64,000 bases of DNA from Donghicola sp041224595 (GTDB lineage: Bacteria > Pseudomonadota > Alphaproteobacteria > Rhodobacterales > Rhodobacteraceae), in assembly GCF_041224595.1 (NCBI RefSeq), contig NZ_JBGFGN010000132.1:29435-93434 (forward strand), read 5' to 3'. Made by a program: the position numbers and the translations under genes. Under the pieces are notes generated by a model, which searched no databases, had not been told where the DNA came from, and worked only from the letters and a program-made list of their open reading frames with translations. This document shows positions 49,927-59,799 of the stretch, in pieces. Numbering within the stretch: position 1 is the stretch's first letter; each line of letters opens with the position of its first letter.

Positions 49927-50762
49927 TTCTTTTCCCCTTTGCTCAGCATCCGATCCAGCATGATGGCGACAACCACGATGACAAAGCCAGACTCAAAGCC
50001 AAGCTTGGTGTTCACCTGATTCAGTGCGCGCACCACGGGCACGCCAAGGCCATCCGCGCCAACCAGCGCAGCGACCACAACCATCGACAGCGACAGCATG
50101 ATGGTCTGGTTCAGGCCCGCCATGATCTGCGGAAGGGCATAGGGAAGTTCGACCTTGTACAGGACCTGATTGGGCGTTGCACCGAACGCGCGCGCCGCTT
50201 CAAGCAGCTGCTGCGGGGTCGAGGAGACACCCAGATAGGTCAGTCGGATCGGCGCAGGCAGCACGAAGATCACGGTCGCAATCAGGCCCGGCACCATGCC
50301 GATGCCGAAAAAGACGATCGCGGGGATCAGGTAAACAAATGTCGGAAGGGTCTGCATCAGGTCGAGCACCGGACGCAAATATGTGTAAACCTTGGGCTTG
50401 TGGGCGGCGAAAATCCCGATGGGCACGCCGACGGCCATACAGACCACACAGGCGGACATCACCAGCGTGATGCTTTCGGTGGTTTCCTCCCAATAGTCCT
50501 GATTCAGGATGAACAGGAAGCCAGCGAAGACAAACGCACAGATTTTCCAGTTGCGCTGCAGGACCCATGTCAGTGCGACAAAAGCCGCAATCACCACCAG
50601 CGGATGCGGGGTCTGAAGCAGCCAAAGGATGGCATTGATCAGCCAGTCCATCGCATCGGACAGGCCTTCGAAAAAGAATTCGGCGTTGTCGCGCAGGAAG
50701 TCGAACACGACCTCGGCGCCTTCGCCTACCGGAATTTTGTTATCGGTTAACCAATCTAGCAT
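49923..50762 (-). CDS. choW: Choline ABC transporter permease
   Basis: Inner-membrane permease of 279 residues, OpuA/ProW family. About six helices (near 43-65, 75-95, 98-120, 135-160, 205-235 and 255-272). The EAA loop is EAARAFGATPNQVLYKVELPYALPQIMAG. The N-terminus begins MLDWLTDNKIPVGEGAEVVFDFL, as in ChoW of rhizobia and roseobacters. It lies 78 bases after choX and is coupled to choV. Confidence 0.93.
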   Translation of the reverse strand: MLDWLTDNKIPVGEGAEVVFDFLRDNAEFFFEGLSDAMDWLINAILWLLQTPHPLVVIAAFVALTWVLQRNWKICAFVFAGFLFILNQDYWEETTESITLVMSACVVCMAVGVPIGIFAAHKPKVYTYLRPVLDLMQTLPTFVYLIPAIVFFGIGMVPGLIATVIFVLPAPIRLTYLGVSSTPQQLLEAARAFGATPNQVLYKVELPYALPQIMAGLNQTIMLSLSMVVVAALVGADGLGVPVVRALNQVNTKLGFESGFVIVVVAIMLDRMLSKGEKK

Positions 50763-50840
50763 CTATCACTCGTTCTCTGTTCGGAGGGACAACCTTAAGA
50801 AAGGAGCCCGGCATTGATCCGGGCCCCGATAGGTCGGTGA

Positions 50841-51755
50841 TTAGAGGCCGAGGTGCGCTTTGACAGCAGCCACTGCGTCGCCACCGTCGATGGTGGTCAC
50901 GCCTTCGAACCAAGGTTCGATTTCTGCGAAGTTTGCCTTCAGCCAGGTTTCGGTTGCATCATCTGCTTCTTCGCCGTCGTTCAGGATTTTGCCCATGACT
51001 TCGTTTTCCATGGCAAGGCTGAACTTCATGTTCTTGAGCAGCTGGCCAACGTTCGGGCACTCGTCTGCATAGCCGGTACGCGTGGTGGTGTAGACCACAC
51101 CTTCACCGCCAAAGAAGTCTTCGCCGCCGGGCAGGTACTTCAGTTCAAAGTTTGCGTTCATGGGGTGGGGTTCCCAGCCCAAGAAGACAACGTCTTCGTC
51201 GTCTTTGTAGTTACGCTCGACCATCGCCAGCATGCCCTGCTCCGAGCTTTCGACGACTTCGAACTCACCCAGACCGTGGGTGTCATTCTCGGTCAGGCCG
51301 ATCAGGTAGTCGTTGCCTTCGTTTCCGGGCTCGATGCCATAGATTTTGCCGTCCAGCGACTCTTCGAATTTCGCGATGTCACCATAGGACTGCAGGCCAC
51401 GCTCCCAAGTGTAGGCGGGGACGGCCAGAGTGTACTTAGTCCCTTCGAGGTTCACGACGAGCTGCTCGATCTCACCTTTGTCCAGATAGGGCTGGATGGC
51501 GCCGGATTGCGCGGGGATCCAGTTGCCGAGGAACACGTCAACGTCGTCGCTTTCGAGCGAAGCAAAGGTCACGGGAACCGACAGAACCTTGGTGTCTACG
51601 TCGTAGCCCAGACCTTCGAGGATATGAGTCGCGGTGGCGGTGGTGGTGGTGATGTCTGTCCAACCCACGTCCGAGAAGGTCACTTCCGAGCAATCCGCAA
51701 AAGCGGGCGAGGCTGCGATGACGGCCAGAGCAGAGATGGTTGCCTTGAATTTCAT
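50841..51755 (-). CDS. choX: Choline-binding periplasmic protein ChoX
   Basis: High-affinity choline receptor of 304 residues. The signal peptide is MKFKATISALAVIAASPAFA. The mature part opens DCSEVTFSDVGWTDITTTTATATHIL, with Trp in VGWTD and in FLGNWIPAQ, PAYTWERGL and LGWEPHPMN, which form the aromatic box around the quaternary ammonium in this family. It is first in choX-choW-choV and divergent from betC. A BetI-like palindrome lies in its promoter region. Choline and acetylcholine are the usual ligands of homologues. Confidence 0.93.
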   Translation of the reverse strand: MKFKATISALAVIAASPAFADCSEVTFSDVGWTDITTTTATATHILEGLGYDVDTKVLSVPVTFASLESDDVDVFLGNWIPAQSGAIQPYLDKGEIEQLVVNLEGTKYTLAVPAYTWERGLQSYGDIAKFEESLDGKIYGIEPGNEGNDYLIGLTENDTHGLGEFEVVESSEQGMLAMVERNYKDDEDVVFLGWEPHPMNANFELKYLPGGEDFFGGEGVVYTTTRTGYADECPNVGQLLKNMKFSLAMENEVMGKILNDGEEADDATETWLKANFAEIEPWFEGVTTIDGGDAVAAVKAHLGL

Positions 51756-51794
51756 CTGGATTTTTCCCTGATTTGTTTGAGTGTGGTTTTGTTG

Positions 51795-51808
51795 ATTGAC
51801 TGGTCAAT
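51795..51808. promoter_or_regulatory. BetI-like operator between choX and betC
   Basis: ATTGAC-TG-GTCAAT is a perfect 14-bp palindrome 40 bases before choX. It resembles BetI sites, which contain ATTGA...TCAAT. BetI is a choline-responsive TetR repressor; no betI gene is in the window. Confidence 0.6.
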
Positions 51809-51960
51809 AAAAATCTGGTCTCGGTGAGAGAGTCAACGAAAAACCCGAATTGACAGGGTTTTGTGGCGCATTGGACCAGTTTTTATGCGGTTTGCGAGGG
51901 GTTTGGAGTGCATTCCCATTTTGCAAGATCGCACTTGCAACACGAGGAGGACACCAAGAG

Positions 51961-53484
51961 ATGACCGAAACGAAACGGCCGAACATCCTGATTTTGATGG
52001 TAGACCAGCTCAATGGCACGCTCTTTCCGGATGGACCGGCAGACTTTCTGCACGCGCCCAACCTGAAAAAGCTGGCCGCGCGGTCCACGCGTTTCCGGAA
52101 TTCTTATACGGCCTCTCCGTTGTGCGCACCTGGCCGCGCCTCCTTTATGTCCGGGCAGTTGCCCAGTGATACGGGTGTCTACGACAACGCAGCCGAGTTC
52201 ACATCGTCAATCCCGACATACGCGCACCATTTGCGCCGTGCGGGGTATCAGACATGTCTTTCGGGTAAAATGCACTTTGTCGGCCCTGACCAGATGCACG
52301 GCCTAGAAGAACGCCTGACTACCGACATCTACCCCGCCGATTTCGGCTGGACTCCGGACTACCGCAAACCCGGCGAGCGGATCGACTGGTGGTACCACAA
52401 TATGGGCAGCGTCACCGGCGCGGGCGTGGCTGAGATCAGCAACCAGATGGAGTATGATGACGAGGTCGCCTACAACGCGACCCGCAAGATCTATGATCTG
52501 GGCCGCGGTCTGGATGACCGCCCTTGGTGTCTGACCGTCAGCTTCACCCACCCGCACGACCCCTATGTCGCCCGCAAGAAATACTGGGATCTGTACGAGG
52601 ATTGCGAGCACCTGCTGCCCGAAGTCAGCGCAATCCCCTACGAAGAGCAGGACAACCATTCCAAGCGCATATTCGACGCGAATGACTGGCGCGGCTTTGA
52701 CATCAACGAAGACGACATCAAGCGATCGCGCCGAGCTTACTTCGCAAACATCTCGTATCTGGACGACAAGATCGGCGGGATTCTCGAGGCATTGGACGGC
52801 ACCCGCCAGACCGAGAACACCATCATCCTGTTCGTGTCAGACCACGGCGATATGCTTGGCGAGCGCGGCCTCTGGTTCAAAATGTCCTTCTACGAGGGAT
52901 CGTCCCGCGTGCCGATCATGATCGCCGCCCCGCAGATGGAACCTAGCCTCGTCACCGAGCCGGCCTCGAACATCGACATCTGCCCGACCGTTTGTGATCT
53001 GGCTGGCGTCAGCATGGAAGAGGTCATGCCGTGGACCACCGGCGAGTCGCTGGTGCCCTATGGTCAGGGCCAAACCCGCGAAACCCCTGTCGCGATGGAG
53101 TACGCGGCAGAGGCTTCATATGCCCCGATGGTCTGCCTGCGTCAGGGAAAATACAAGTTCACGCGCTGCACTCTGGACCCCGAGCAACTGTTCGATTTGG
53201 AAAAGGACCCGCACGAGCTGACCAATGTCGCTGGCGATCCCGAGTACGCGGAAGTTCTGGCTGAATTCCAAGCCGAAGCCGACCGCCGCTGGGATCTGGA
53301 CCGCTTTGATGCAGATGTGCGTTTCAGCCAGGCCCGCCGCTGGGTCGTTTATGAGGCTCTGCGCAATGGCGACTACTACCCTTGGGACTACCAGCCCCTG
53401 CAAAAGGCCTCTGAACGCTACATGCGCAACCACATGGACCTGAACGTCCTAGAGGAAAACAAGCGCTTCCCCCGCGGCGAGTGA
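51961..53484 (+). CDS. betC: Choline-sulfatase
   Basis: Type I sulfatase of 507 residues that cleaves choline-O-sulfate to choline and sulfate. The formylglycine Cys is in SPLCAPGRASFMSG (C-x-P-x-R, about residue 53). Metal-binding segments are PNILILMVDQL at the N-terminus and FVSDHGDMLGERGLWFK (about 295). The C-terminal choline-sulfatase domain contains QARRWVVYEALRNGDYYPWDYQPLQ, a signature absent from other sulfatases. GAGGAGGA precedes ATG 51961. It is encoded back to back with choXWV, which retrieves the choline. Confidence 0.96.
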   Translation: MTETKRPNILILMVDQLNGTLFPDGPADFLHAPNLKKLAARSTRFRNSYTASPLCAPGRASFMSGQLPSDTGVYDNAAEFTSSIPTYAHHLRRAGYQTCLSGKMHFVGPDQMHGLEERLTTDIYPADFGWTPDYRKPGERIDWWYHNMGSVTGAGVAEISNQMEYDDEVAYNATRKIYDLGRGLDDRPWCLTVSFTHPHDPYVARKKYWDLYEDCEHLLPEVSAIPYEEQDNHSKRIFDANDWRGFDINEDDIKRSRRAYFANISYLDDKIGGILEALDGTRQTENTIILFVSDHGDMLGERGLWFKMSFYEGSSRVPIMIAAPQMEPSLVTEPASNIDICPTVCDLAGVSMEEVMPWTTGESLVPYGQGQTRETPVAMEYAAEASYAPMVCLRQGKYKFTRCTLDPEQLFDLEKDPHELTNVAGDPEYAEVLAEFQAEADRRWDLDRFDADVRFSQARRWVVYEALRNGDYYPWDYQPLQKASERYMRNHMDLNVLEENKRFPRGE

Positions 53485-53543
53485 CAAGCGATCTACCAGC
53501 GGTGGCAAGCCGCTGGCCCTTGACCTTTGGTTTCAATCTGTTG

Positions 53544-53578
53544 GACCCTGCGGCATCCCCCGCGGGGTCTGTTCGTTT
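53544..53578 (+). terminator. Probable terminator between betC and hupT
   Basis: GACCC-T-GCGG (53544-53553) pairs with CCGC-G-GGGTC (53560-53569), then TGTTCGTTT. A second stem CCAGCGG/CCGCTGG (53496-53516) lies just upstream. hupT begins 24 bases after the stem. Confidence 0.5.
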
Positions 53579-53592
53579 CACAAAGGTCAGCC

Positions 53593-54921
53593 ATGTCTCC
53601 GGACCAGTTCCCATCGCCAGACACCTTGCGCGCCGATATCGGTGACGCGGCGTGGGTAGACGTGATGCAGGCCGTGGACCGGACCTATGCGGAACTGGTC
53701 GACTATCAGGAACAGCTGGAAACGCGGAATGCCGAGTTGGAGGCACTGCGGACGTTTCTGTCGTCAATCATGCATTCCATCAGCGATTATCTGGTGGTGA
53801 CCGACACCGCCGATTGCATCGCGGATGCCAGCCGGTCGTTCTGCAAGGCCGTGGGCCTGCCCGTGGAAAAGCTGATCGGCCAGCCAATTGCGGGCTTTTT
53901 GTCCGGCACCAGCAGCGCCGACCTGATGACAGCGATCTCTCGCACCATGGCGCAGCGGGTCGAGAAAACCGCCGAAGCCGAACTGTCCACCACCATCGGG
54001 CCGGAGCCTGTGGAATTCCGCGTTTCGCCTCGCCTGCGGGCTGGCCGGAAACGGGCGGGTGTAATTCTAACAGGCCGCCCCTTGGGCGAACTCCGCCGCG
54101 CCTATTCCGAGCTGGAGACCAGCCACGAAGAGCTGAAGCAAGCCCAGACCCAGCTAGTTCGTAATGAAAAGCTGGCGTCCCTTGGTCGCCTCTTGGCCGG
54201 CGTAGCGCACGAGTTGAACAACCCAATCAGCTTTGTCTACGCCAACACCCACGCGCTGGAGAAATATATTAACCGGTTTGAGACCTATTTTGACCGCGTG
54301 CAATCCGGCGCCTCTCGGGATGAATTGGTGACCCTGCGTGCCGACTTGAAACTGGACCGCGACCTGCGCAACCTGCGCACCGCCATCAACGGGGCGCGCG
54401 ACGGGGCCGAGCGGGTCAAGAACATCGTCGAAGACCTGCGCCGCCTCTCCGCCGAAGGGTCGGGTGAATTGCGCCCGACTGATCTGGTCCAGACCGCCCG
54501 TATCGCCGCCGACTGGGTCGAGCGTGGCAGCAAGAGCCAAGTCAAAATCACCCTGAGCGGCGCAGCGCCTTGTATCGCCCACGCCCGCGGCGGCCACATC
54601 CAACAGGTCTTGATGAACTTGATCCAGAACGCCGTCGACGCCATGTCAGGCCAAGATGATGCCACGCTGGACATCGCCACCCGCTACGAGGACACCCACG
54701 CGATTATCGAGGTGACTGACAACGGCCCCGGCATTCCCGACAGCGCCAAGGCCAAGATTTTCGACCCCTTCTTTACGACCAAAGAGGTCGGCCAAGGCAC
54801 CGGCCTCGGGCTGTCGATCAGTCACAAGATCGCGGATGAACACGGCGGCGCGCTAGAGTTGATCCCGACCGACAGTGGCACGTGTTTCCGGCTGACCCTG
54901 CAACGCGGAGATCAGACATGA
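53593..54921 (+). CDS. hupT: Hydrogenase-linked sensor histidine kinase HupT
   Basis: Soluble kinase of 442 residues with no membrane helix. An N-terminal coiled coil ([20 protein letters not shown]) leads into a PAS domain (about 58-175, [22 protein letters not shown]). The H-box [19 protein letters not shown] (about 203-221) is followed by N-box [14 protein letters not shown] and G boxes VTDNGPGIP and [11 protein letters not shown]. In Rhodobacter capsulatus HupT phosphorylates HupR without H2 and is restrained by HupUV with H2. The hupTUV order and ATGA overlap with hupU support the same circuit. AAAGG precedes ATG 53593. Confidence 0.95.
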   Translation: MSPDQFPSPDTLRADIGDAAWVDVMQAVDRTYAELVDYQEQLETRNAELEALRTFLSSIMHSISDYLVVTDTADCIADASRSFCKAVGLPVEKLIGQPIAGFLSGTSSADLMTAISRTMAQRVEKTAEAELSTTIGPEPVEFRVSPRLRAGRKRAGVILTGRPLGELRRAYSELETSHEELKQAQTQLVRNEKLASLGRLLAGVAHELNNPISFVYANTHALEKYINRFETYFDRVQSGASRDELVTLRADLKLDRDLRNLRTAINGARDGAERVKNIVEDLRRLSAEGSGELRPTDLVQTARIAADWVERGSKSQVKITLSGAAPCIAHARGGHIQQVLMNLIQNAVDAMSGQDDATLDIATRYEDTHAIIEVTDNGPGIPDSAKAKIFDPFFTTKEVGQGTGLGLSISHKIADEHGGALELIPTDSGTCFRLTLQRGDQT

Positions 54922-55910
54922 ATATCTTATGGCTTCAATCTGCGGGCTGCGGCGGCTGCACCATGTCGCTGCTTTGCGCCGAGGACCCCAATGTGCTGGA
55001 CCTGCTCGAAGGGGCGGGGCTGAATCTGCTGTGGCACCCGTCCTTGTCCGAGGCCACAGGCGCCGAGGTGCGCCGGATGCTGGACGCGATTCTGGCGGGG
55101 GAGCCGCAGCTGGACATCCTGTGCGTCGAAGGCTCCATCCTGCGCGGCCCCAACGGCACAGGCCGCTACCATATGCTTGCGGGCACGGGCCGCCCGATGA
55201 TGGAGTGGGTCCGCGATCTGGCTGGCATCGCCAGCCACGTGGTCGCCGTGGGCACTTGCGCGGCCTATGGCGGGATGAGCTCGGCGGGCGAAAACCTAAC
55301 CGACGCAGTGGGCTTGCAGTACGATGGTGGGCACGCGGGCGGTATCTTTCCAGCGACGTGGCGCAGCAAGTCTGGCCTACCGGTCGTGAACGTAGCGGGC
55401 TGCCCGACCCACCCTGACTGGGTCACCGAAACCCTGATGCTGATCAAGGCAGACGCGCTGACCGAAAACGCGCTCGATGGCCTCGCCCGTCCTCGCTTTT
55501 ACGCTGACACTTTGGTCCACCACGCCTGCACCAAGAACGAATTCTACGAATACAAAGCCAGCGCCGAACACCTTTGTGAAATGGGCTGCATGATGGAGCA
55601 TCTGGGCTGCGTCGGCACCCAAGCGGTCGGTGACTGCAACACCCGTGGCTGGAACGGCGCGAACAGTTGTACGCGGGCGGGCTACCCCTGCATCAACTGC
55701 ACCGCGCCCGAGTTCGAGGAACCGGGCCACGGCTTTACCGAAACCCCGAAATTCGCGGGCATTCCCGTGGGTCTGCCCACCGACATGCCCAAGGCATGGT
55801 TCATGGCCCTTGCCAGCCTGTCCAAGGCCGCGACCCCGAAACGACTGGCCGAAAATGCAGTGTCCGACCGCGTGACAGTGCCGCCCACCTTGCGAAAGCC
55901 CAAACCATGA
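54918..55910 (+). CDS. hupU: Regulatory (H2-sensing) hydrogenase small subunit HupU
   Basis: Iron-sulfur subunit of the soluble H2 sensor, 330 residues. It starts [19 protein letters not shown] directly with the proximal-cluster motif CGGC and has no Tat signal, unlike HupS at 59800. Other cluster ligands appear in VGTCAAYGGMSS, VAGCPTHPDW, HHACTKNEFYE and CEMGCMMEHLGCVG, with TRAGYPCINC near the C-terminus. It acts in the cytoplasm with HupV and signals to HupT. Overlaps of ATGA at both ends tie it to hupT and hupV. Confidence 0.96.
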   Translation: MNILWLQSAGCGGCTMSLLCAEDPNVLDLLEGAGLNLLWHPSLSEATGAEVRRMLDAILAGEPQLDILCVEGSILRGPNGTGRYHMLAGTGRPMMEWVRDLAGIASHVVAVGTCAAYGGMSSAGENLTDAVGLQYDGGHAGGIFPATWRSKSGLPVVNVAGCPTHPDWVTETLMLIKADALTENALDGLARPRFYADTLVHHACTKNEFYEYKASAEHLCEMGCMMEHLGCVGTQAVGDCNTRGWNGANSCTRAGYPCINCTAPEFEEPGHGFTETPKFAGIPVGLPTDMPKAWFMALASLSKAATPKRLAENAVSDRVTVPPTLRKPKP

Positions 55911-57331
55911 CGACCTTGCTTGTTGGCCCCTTTAATCGTGTCGAAGGGGATTTGGAAATCCGGCTCGAGGTGCAGGATGGTCAGGTGTCGGCAGCCTATG
56001 CCAATTCGCCCCTGTTTCGTGGGTTCGAACGGATGATGGTCGGCAAAGGCCCCTTGGATGCGCTGACAATCACACCGCGCATCTGCGGGATTTGTTCGAT
56101 CAGCCAGTCTATGGTGGCTGCGGCAGCGCTGGCTGATCTGGCTGGTGTGCAACCCGCGCCCGAGGGGGCGAAGGTCGCAGCGCTCCTTCATATGATCGAA
56201 AATGTCTCGGATCACATGGCGCACTTCAACCTGTTCTTCATGCCGGATTACGCCCGCGTCGGATATTCCGGTGCAGACTGGCACGGGCAGGTATTGGAGA
56301 GATTCACGGCGGGCCAAGGCAGTGCCCTGCGCCGCGCGATCGAGGCCCGCGCAGACCTGCTGCACGTAGTTGGAATGCTTGGCGGAAAGTGGCCGCATAC
56401 TCTGGCGATCCAGCCAGGTGGGGTCACCCGCACGCCCACCGCACGGGACCTGATCCGTATCAGCGCGACGCTGCAGGCGTTCCGGCGGTATCTGGAGGCC
56501 GAGACCTTTGGCGGGAAGCTAGAGGATTTCGCTGCCTTGGACAGCATTGAGGCGCTGGAAGCGTGGAGCGGTGGAGACGCCGCCCTGTTCCTGCGCGTGG
56601 CAGACGCGTCCGGCACGGCAAAGATGGGTCAGGGGTCGGGGCGCTACATGTCCTTTGGCGCATACCCCCTGCCCGATGGCCGCGTGTTCGATGCAGGCAC
56701 GTGGGACAACGGCACCGAAGCGCCCGTGGACTTCAGCGCAATCCAAGAGGACATCAGCCACGCGTGGATGCTTGGCGATCCAGCGCATCCGACGCAGGGT
56801 GAAACGATCCCAGACGAGATGATGCGCGAAGAGGCCTACAGTTGGTGCAAGGCGCCGCGCCTCGCCGGTCGGACTTTTGAAACCGGCGCACTGGCGCGGC
56901 AGATCATCGTAGGGCACCCCTTGGCAAGGGCGCTGACGGCAGAGGGTGGTGTACGGGCGCGGGTCGTCGGGCGCCTGCTGGAACTGGCGCTGACACAGAT
57001 CGAGATGGAGCGCTTGCTGCGCAGCATCCAACCCGAAGAGCGGTTCATGGATCAGGTCGCGCTACCTGCAGACGGCACCGGCGTCGGTGTCGTCGAGGCC
57101 GCGCGGGGGGCATTGGGGCATTGGATTAACGTCGAGGATGGCGCGATCAATAACTACCAGATCATCGCGCCGACGACTTGGAATTTCAGTCCCCGTGACA
57201 GCGCAGGCACCGCCGGTCCGGTCGAGGCCGCTTTGGTGGGCGCACCTGTCGCCGAGGGCGAGGGCACGCCGCTGTCGGTCCAACACATCGTCCGCAGTTT
57301 TGACCCCTGCATGGTCTGCACGGTCCATTGA
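55907..57331 (+). CDS. hupV: Regulatory (H2-sensing) hydrogenase large subunit HupV
   Basis: NiFe-site subunit of the H2 sensor, 474 residues. Ni-Fe ligands are the Cys pairs in TPRICGICSISQS (about 58) and DPCMVCTVH. The protein ends exactly at that final His, so there is no C-terminal tail for an endopeptidase to remove, as known for HoxC/HupV sensor hydrogenases. The N-terminus VGPFNRVEGDLEIRL is the usual large-subunit opening. It overlaps hupU (ATGA), and hypF starts at its stop. Confidence 0.96.
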   Translation: MTTLLVGPFNRVEGDLEIRLEVQDGQVSAAYANSPLFRGFERMMVGKGPLDALTITPRICGICSISQSMVAAAALADLAGVQPAPEGAKVAALLHMIENVSDHMAHFNLFFMPDYARVGYSGADWHGQVLERFTAGQGSALRRAIEARADLLHVVGMLGGKWPHTLAIQPGGVTRTPTARDLIRISATLQAFRRYLEAETFGGKLEDFAALDSIEALEAWSGGDAALFLRVADASGTAKMGQGSGRYMSFGAYPLPDGRVFDAGTWDNGTEAPVDFSAIQEDISHAWMLGDPAHPTQGETIPDEMMREEAYSWCKAPRLAGRTFETGALARQIIVGHPLARALTAEGGVRARVVGRLLELALTQIEMERLLRSIQPEERFMDQVALPADGTGVGVVEAARGALGHWINVEDGAINNYQIIAPTTWNFSPRDSAGTAGPVEAALVGAPVAEGEGTPLSVQHIVRSFDPCMVCTVH

Positions 57332-59583
57332 TGAACGGCCTGCGCATCAGGGTGCGTGGTCAGGTCCAAGGGGTCGGCTTTCGGCCCTTTGTCTGGACCC
57401 TGGCGCAGGATTTGGGCGTCACGGGCCATGTGCTGAACGATCCCGAAGGCGTGCTGATCGAAGCTTATGGACCCGTGGCTTCCTTGCCCGATCTGATCCG
57501 TAGGAGAGCGCCGCCTTTGTCCCGCATTGATGCTATTGAAGTGTCAGAGATCACCGGCAAATTGCCCGCAGATTTCCGCATCATAGCCTCCAGCGGCACC
57601 GGGGCCGAGACCCGTGTCACGCCCGACGCTGCGACCTGCGACGCATGTCTCGCGGAGATTCAGGACCCAAGAGACCGCCGCTATGGTTATGTTTTTGCGA
57701 ACTGCACCCATTGCGGACCTCGCTACACGATCCTGCAAGCGCTACCCTATGACCGCGCGCAGACCACCATGGCAGAGTTCCCGATGTGCCCGGATTGTGC
57801 ATCGGAATACGCCGACCCTGCGGACAGACGGTTTCACGCGCAGCCCATCGCCTGCCCCGTTTGCGGACCGCGCCTGTGGATCGAACCCGCTCACGAGGAC
57901 CCAATAGCCGAGGCCGCCGCGCGCCTGCGGCATGGAGAGATTTTGGCCATCAAGGGGCTTGGCGGCTTCCATCTGGCTTGCGATGCACGGAACGCAGGTG
58001 CCATCGCAAACCTACGTCGGCGCAAGCACCGGCCCGCGAAACCCTTTGCTCTGATGGGGACGCTCGCGATGATCCGCCAGCATGCATCCCCGACAGAGGC
58101 AGAGGTAGCCCTCTTGTCAGATCCAGCCGCGCCGATCGTGCTGCTGTCCAGCAACGGCACCCTGCCCGACGGCGTCGCCCCGAACCAAAACACATACGGC
58201 TGGATGCTGCCATACACCCCTCTGCATCACTTGCTGATCAAGGCCTTTGGCGGGCCTCTGGTCATGACCAGCGGGAACCTGTCGGGCGAGCCGCAGGTCA
58301 TCGGGAACGGTGAGGCGCGAGAGAAACTGGCACCCTTTGCCGATGCGTACCTGATGCATGATCGCGATATCGCGCGGCGGCTGGATGACAGTGTCGAGCG
58401 GATCACCCCGCACGGCCCCATGGTTTTGCGGCGGGCGCGGGGGCGTGTACCGGGGACTTTGCCTCTGCCAGAGGGGTTTGAGAGCGCACCTCAAACCGTA
58501 GCCTATGGCGGGCAGATGAAATCTGCGCTTTGCCTGATCAAGAACGGGCAGGCCCTGTTGGGGCACCATCTAGGGGAACTGGATGAGGCTCTGACATGGG
58601 AGGCATTCCAGAAGGCCGACCGCGATTATACGGCGCTGTTTGACCACAAGCCAAAGGTCGTGGCGGTGGACTTGCATCCTGATTTCCGCGCATCACGCCA
58701 CGGGGCTGCTCGGGCAGAGGCAGAGGGGCTGTCTCTGCAGGAGGTTCAACACCATCATGCCCACTTGGCAGCGTGTATGGGCGAGAATCTGTGGCCGTTG
58801 GACGGCGGCAAGGTCGCGGGGATCGTTCTGGACGGATTGGGGCTCGGACCGGATGGGACCGTTTGGGGCGGAGAAATCTTGCTTGGGGATTACCTTGGGT
58901 TCGAGCGGGTCGCGCATTTGTCACCTGCCCCTTTGCTTGGCGGCGATCGGGCGCAGGCGGAGCCTTGGCGGAATGCGTTGGCGCGGCTGGATCAGTCGGG
59001 ACTGTCTGATTGGGCGGATGACCTCTTTCCTGATGCACCGAGAGACATGCTTCGGATGGCCGCGTCGCGCGGCTTGAATGCGCCGATGTCGACCAGTGCG
59101 GGACGGCTGTTTGATGCCGTAGCCGCCTGCCTAAACATCTGCGCAATGGGGCAAAGCTACGAGGGTGAAGCTGCGATGACCCTAGAGGCTTTGGCTCTGA
59201 AAACCCCCATAGAGGAACAGCGGGACGCCTATCAGATGGTTCACACACCGGACGGTTTCGACGTGACCCAGATGTTCAAAGCCATCCGCGCGGACCTGAA
59301 CTCCCATACCAGCACCCGAACAATTGCGTGGCGCTTCCACGCGGGCTTGGCGCAGACCTTTGCCTCTGCCGCCAAAGAACTGGTGGACCAAGGGCAGGCG
59401 AAAGCCATCGCGCTGTCTGGGGGATGCTTCCAAAACGCGCTGCTGCTTGATCTGACCATTCAGGCGCTCGGCGACACCCCCTACCTGATTCACACCAAGA
59501 CTCCCGCCAACGATGGTGGGCTGGCCTTGGGGCAAGCACTGGTTGCAGCCGCCCGCGAGATTCCCCAAGCGGAAAGCATCTGA
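57331..59583 (+). CDS. hypF: Carbamoyltransferase HypF
   Basis: Maturation enzyme of 750 residues that makes the carbamoyl group, from carbamoyl phosphate and ATP, which HypE turns into the Fe-CN ligands. Domains in order: acylphosphatase (about 1-90, RVRGQVQGVGFRPFVWTLA), two zinc fingers (about 105-185, CDACLAEI, CTHCGPRYT, CPDCASEY, CPVCGP), YrdC-like (about 195-375, KPFALMG, TSGNLSGEP) and Kae1-like (about 385-745, QHHHAHLAACMGE, ALSGGCFQNALLL). ATG 57331 shares one base with the hupV stop. TTG 57328 is an unneeded alternative. HypC, D and E are not in the window. Confidence 0.96.
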   Translation: MNGLRIRVRGQVQGVGFRPFVWTLAQDLGVTGHVLNDPEGVLIEAYGPVASLPDLIRRRAPPLSRIDAIEVSEITGKLPADFRIIASSGTGAETRVTPDAATCDACLAEIQDPRDRRYGYVFANCTHCGPRYTILQALPYDRAQTTMAEFPMCPDCASEYADPADRRFHAQPIACPVCGPRLWIEPAHEDPIAEAAARLRHGEILAIKGLGGFHLACDARNAGAIANLRRRKHRPAKPFALMGTLAMIRQHASPTEAEVALLSDPAAPIVLLSSNGTLPDGVAPNQNTYGWMLPYTPLHHLLIKAFGGPLVMTSGNLSGEPQVIGNGEAREKLAPFADAYLMHDRDIARRLDDSVERITPHGPMVLRRARGRVPGTLPLPEGFESAPQTVAYGGQMKSALCLIKNGQALLGHHLGELDEALTWEAFQKADRDYTALFDHKPKVVAVDLHPDFRASRHGAARAEAEGLSLQEVQHHHAHLAACMGENLWPLDGGKVAGIVLDGLGLGPDGTVWGGEILLGDYLGFERVAHLSPAPLLGGDRAQAEPWRNALARLDQSGLSDWADDLFPDAPRDMLRMAASRGLNAPMSTSAGRLFDAVAACLNICAMGQSYEGEAAMTLEALALKTPIEEQRDAYQMVHTPDGFDVTQMFKAIRADLNSHTSTRTIAWRFHAGLAQTFASAAKELVDQGQAKAIALSGGCFQNALLLDLTIQALGDTPYLIHTKTPANDGGLALGQALVAAAREIPQAESI

Positions 59584-59799
59584 CCAACAGGGTGGAAAGC
59601 TGGCAGCATTCCATCCGAATGCACCCGCAGCACCAAGCCCAATAGTTGCAGCAAGCCCCTGATCTGACTGCGTTTTAAATGTGTGTCACCGGTGCACCCA
59701 TTCGCTTTGATCGAAATCGTCATCTGCCCGACATTCAAACTAACGGAATGTATGCAATTGCATCCCGACGGAATCGATCCAGTTAGGGGAGGACCAGTT
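59584..59799 (+). promoter_or_regulatory. Leader/promoter region of hupSLC
   Basis: 216 bases without a gene between hypF and hupS. It holds a 12-bp palindrome ATGCAATTGCAT (59752-59763). The ribosome-binding site AGGGGAGGA (59785-59793) lies 6 bases before TTG 59800. I did not find a TTG-N5-CAA HupR site or a sigma54 promoter. The separation suggests hupSLC has its own promoter. Confidence 0.5.

Noticed and set aside
50853..51827. 324-codon open frame on the plus strand
   Set aside because: It is antisense to choX, which has a signal peptide and family motifs.
59584..59799. HupR (TTG-N5-CAA) or sigma54 site before hupS
   Set aside because: I scanned the region and found no instance with the right spacing; the palindrome ATGCAATTGCAT does not match either.
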